A stretch of DNA of 64,000 bases from Lithospermum erythrorhizon (taxonomy: Eukaryota; Streptophyta; Magnoliopsida; Boraginales; Boraginaceae), in contig JADFUC010000827.1 in assembly GCA_019722365.1 (NCBI GenBank), positions 1 through 64,000 on the forward strand, read 5' to 3'. A program made the translations under genes and the position numbers. Under the pieces are notes generated by a model. The model was given only the letters and a program-made list of their open reading frames with translations. It did no database searches and had not been told where the DNA came from. Below are positions 63,701 through 64,000 of the stretch, piece by piece. Numbering within the stretch: the first letter of the stretch is position 1; the number at the start of each line of letters is the position of its first letter.

Positions 63701-63990
63701 TTGTTCTTCTTTCTAACAAGTTTAATGAATATAAATCTGAGAACATTGAAGAAGACTATGATGTCGAAGATGACCCGTTTAGAGGAGTTAGATCATCGAG
63801 ACATATCAATACAAAGTGCTTTTATTTGGACACCTTGAGGCGAGGGGAAAGCTTGATAAGCGTTGTTGGTAGTAAAGGAAAGCTTGAGAAAAAGATGATG
63901 TGGGTATTTATTAGGTTTTTGTATATTCCGGGTTTATTTATGTCAACTAATTATTGTTTTATATTATATTTGTGTTTTAATTTGTTTTAA
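60786..63990 (+). pseudogene. CACTA (En/Spm) transposase, degenerate, runs to window edge
   Basis: A TNPD/tnp2-type transposase relic broken by many stops and frameshifts. Parts in order: (1) N-terminal transposase-associated domain, MDRNWMVVDR at 60786, IPCPC near 60890, and EEHLICNDIDTNYTCWTNHGE split across a frame change at 60940-61010. (2) tnp2 catalytic region at 61623-62012, with SSDGMNL, then YNLPPWLCMKYKYLMLSTLI, then SGPKQPGNDIDVYLAPL and EDLKLLWEKGVDVYD. (3) DUF4218 at 62708-63130, with PSFFDIMVHLTVHLVEEIEE, LRWMYPFERYMKVLKGYVKN and RPEGCIAERYLMEE. (4) a C-terminal DUF4216-like stretch with EHIWELDY near 63500 and VSDPVSSKWSIVL at 63661-63720. A complete enzyme would cut and paste the element through its CACTA ends. 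The 3' terminus lies outside the window. Confidence 0.8.
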
Positions 63991-64000
63991 ATGTATTTTT

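Overview
The window is nuclear DNA of a flowering plant, most likely a eudicot. It is very AT-rich, its genes have many short exons with GT-AG introns, and the families present (RABE1/Rab8 GTPase, WAT1-related/UMAMIT transporter, plant type I inositol-polyphosphate 5-phosphatase) are plant ones. Most of the rest is decayed plant transposons: Ty3 and Ty1/copia LTR relics, PIF/Harbinger, CACTA, Stowaway-type MITEs and a probable SINE. The species cannot be named from the sequence alone.

Layout. 0-28 kb is a transposon graveyard. It holds Ty3-type LTR relics (about 250-2250 and 4413-6996 on plus, 20478-22560 on minus), an antisense integrase/chromodomain scrap (1205-1564), a deleted copia element on the minus strand with both LTRs, PBS and gag (8079-11165), and a copia solo LTR (11719-12649). 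There are also arrays of a roughly 95-bp AT-rich repeat (11.5-13.7 and 16.4-18.7 kb), a roughly 578-bp tandem duplication (14.2-15.35 kb) and a degenerate PIF/Harbinger element with both of its genes (23.6-26.5 kb).

28-48 kb is the genic part. RABE1 (plus, 28318-31484) has seven clean exons but no recognisable last exon. The WAT1-related transporter (plus, 40323-42163) and the 5-phosphatase (minus, 43260-46957, with promoter and 5'UTR intron reaching about 48208) are complete and converge on each other. The three genes are not functionally linked: vesicle traffic, metabolite transport and phosphoinositide turnover.

48-60 kb is AT-rich intergenic DNA with MITEs, a probable SINE nested in a MITE, a copia-like LTR and one unassigned secretory-looking exon (58104-58226). 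From 60.8 kb to the end is a decayed CACTA transposase gene that runs out of the window. No CRISPR array or complete tRNA or rRNA gene was seen. No clearly new system was found. The most interesting points are the RABE1 gene without its prenylation exon, the GACTAGTC repeat block in front of the Harbinger transposase gene, and the hairpin minisatellite shared by the Ty3 LTRs.
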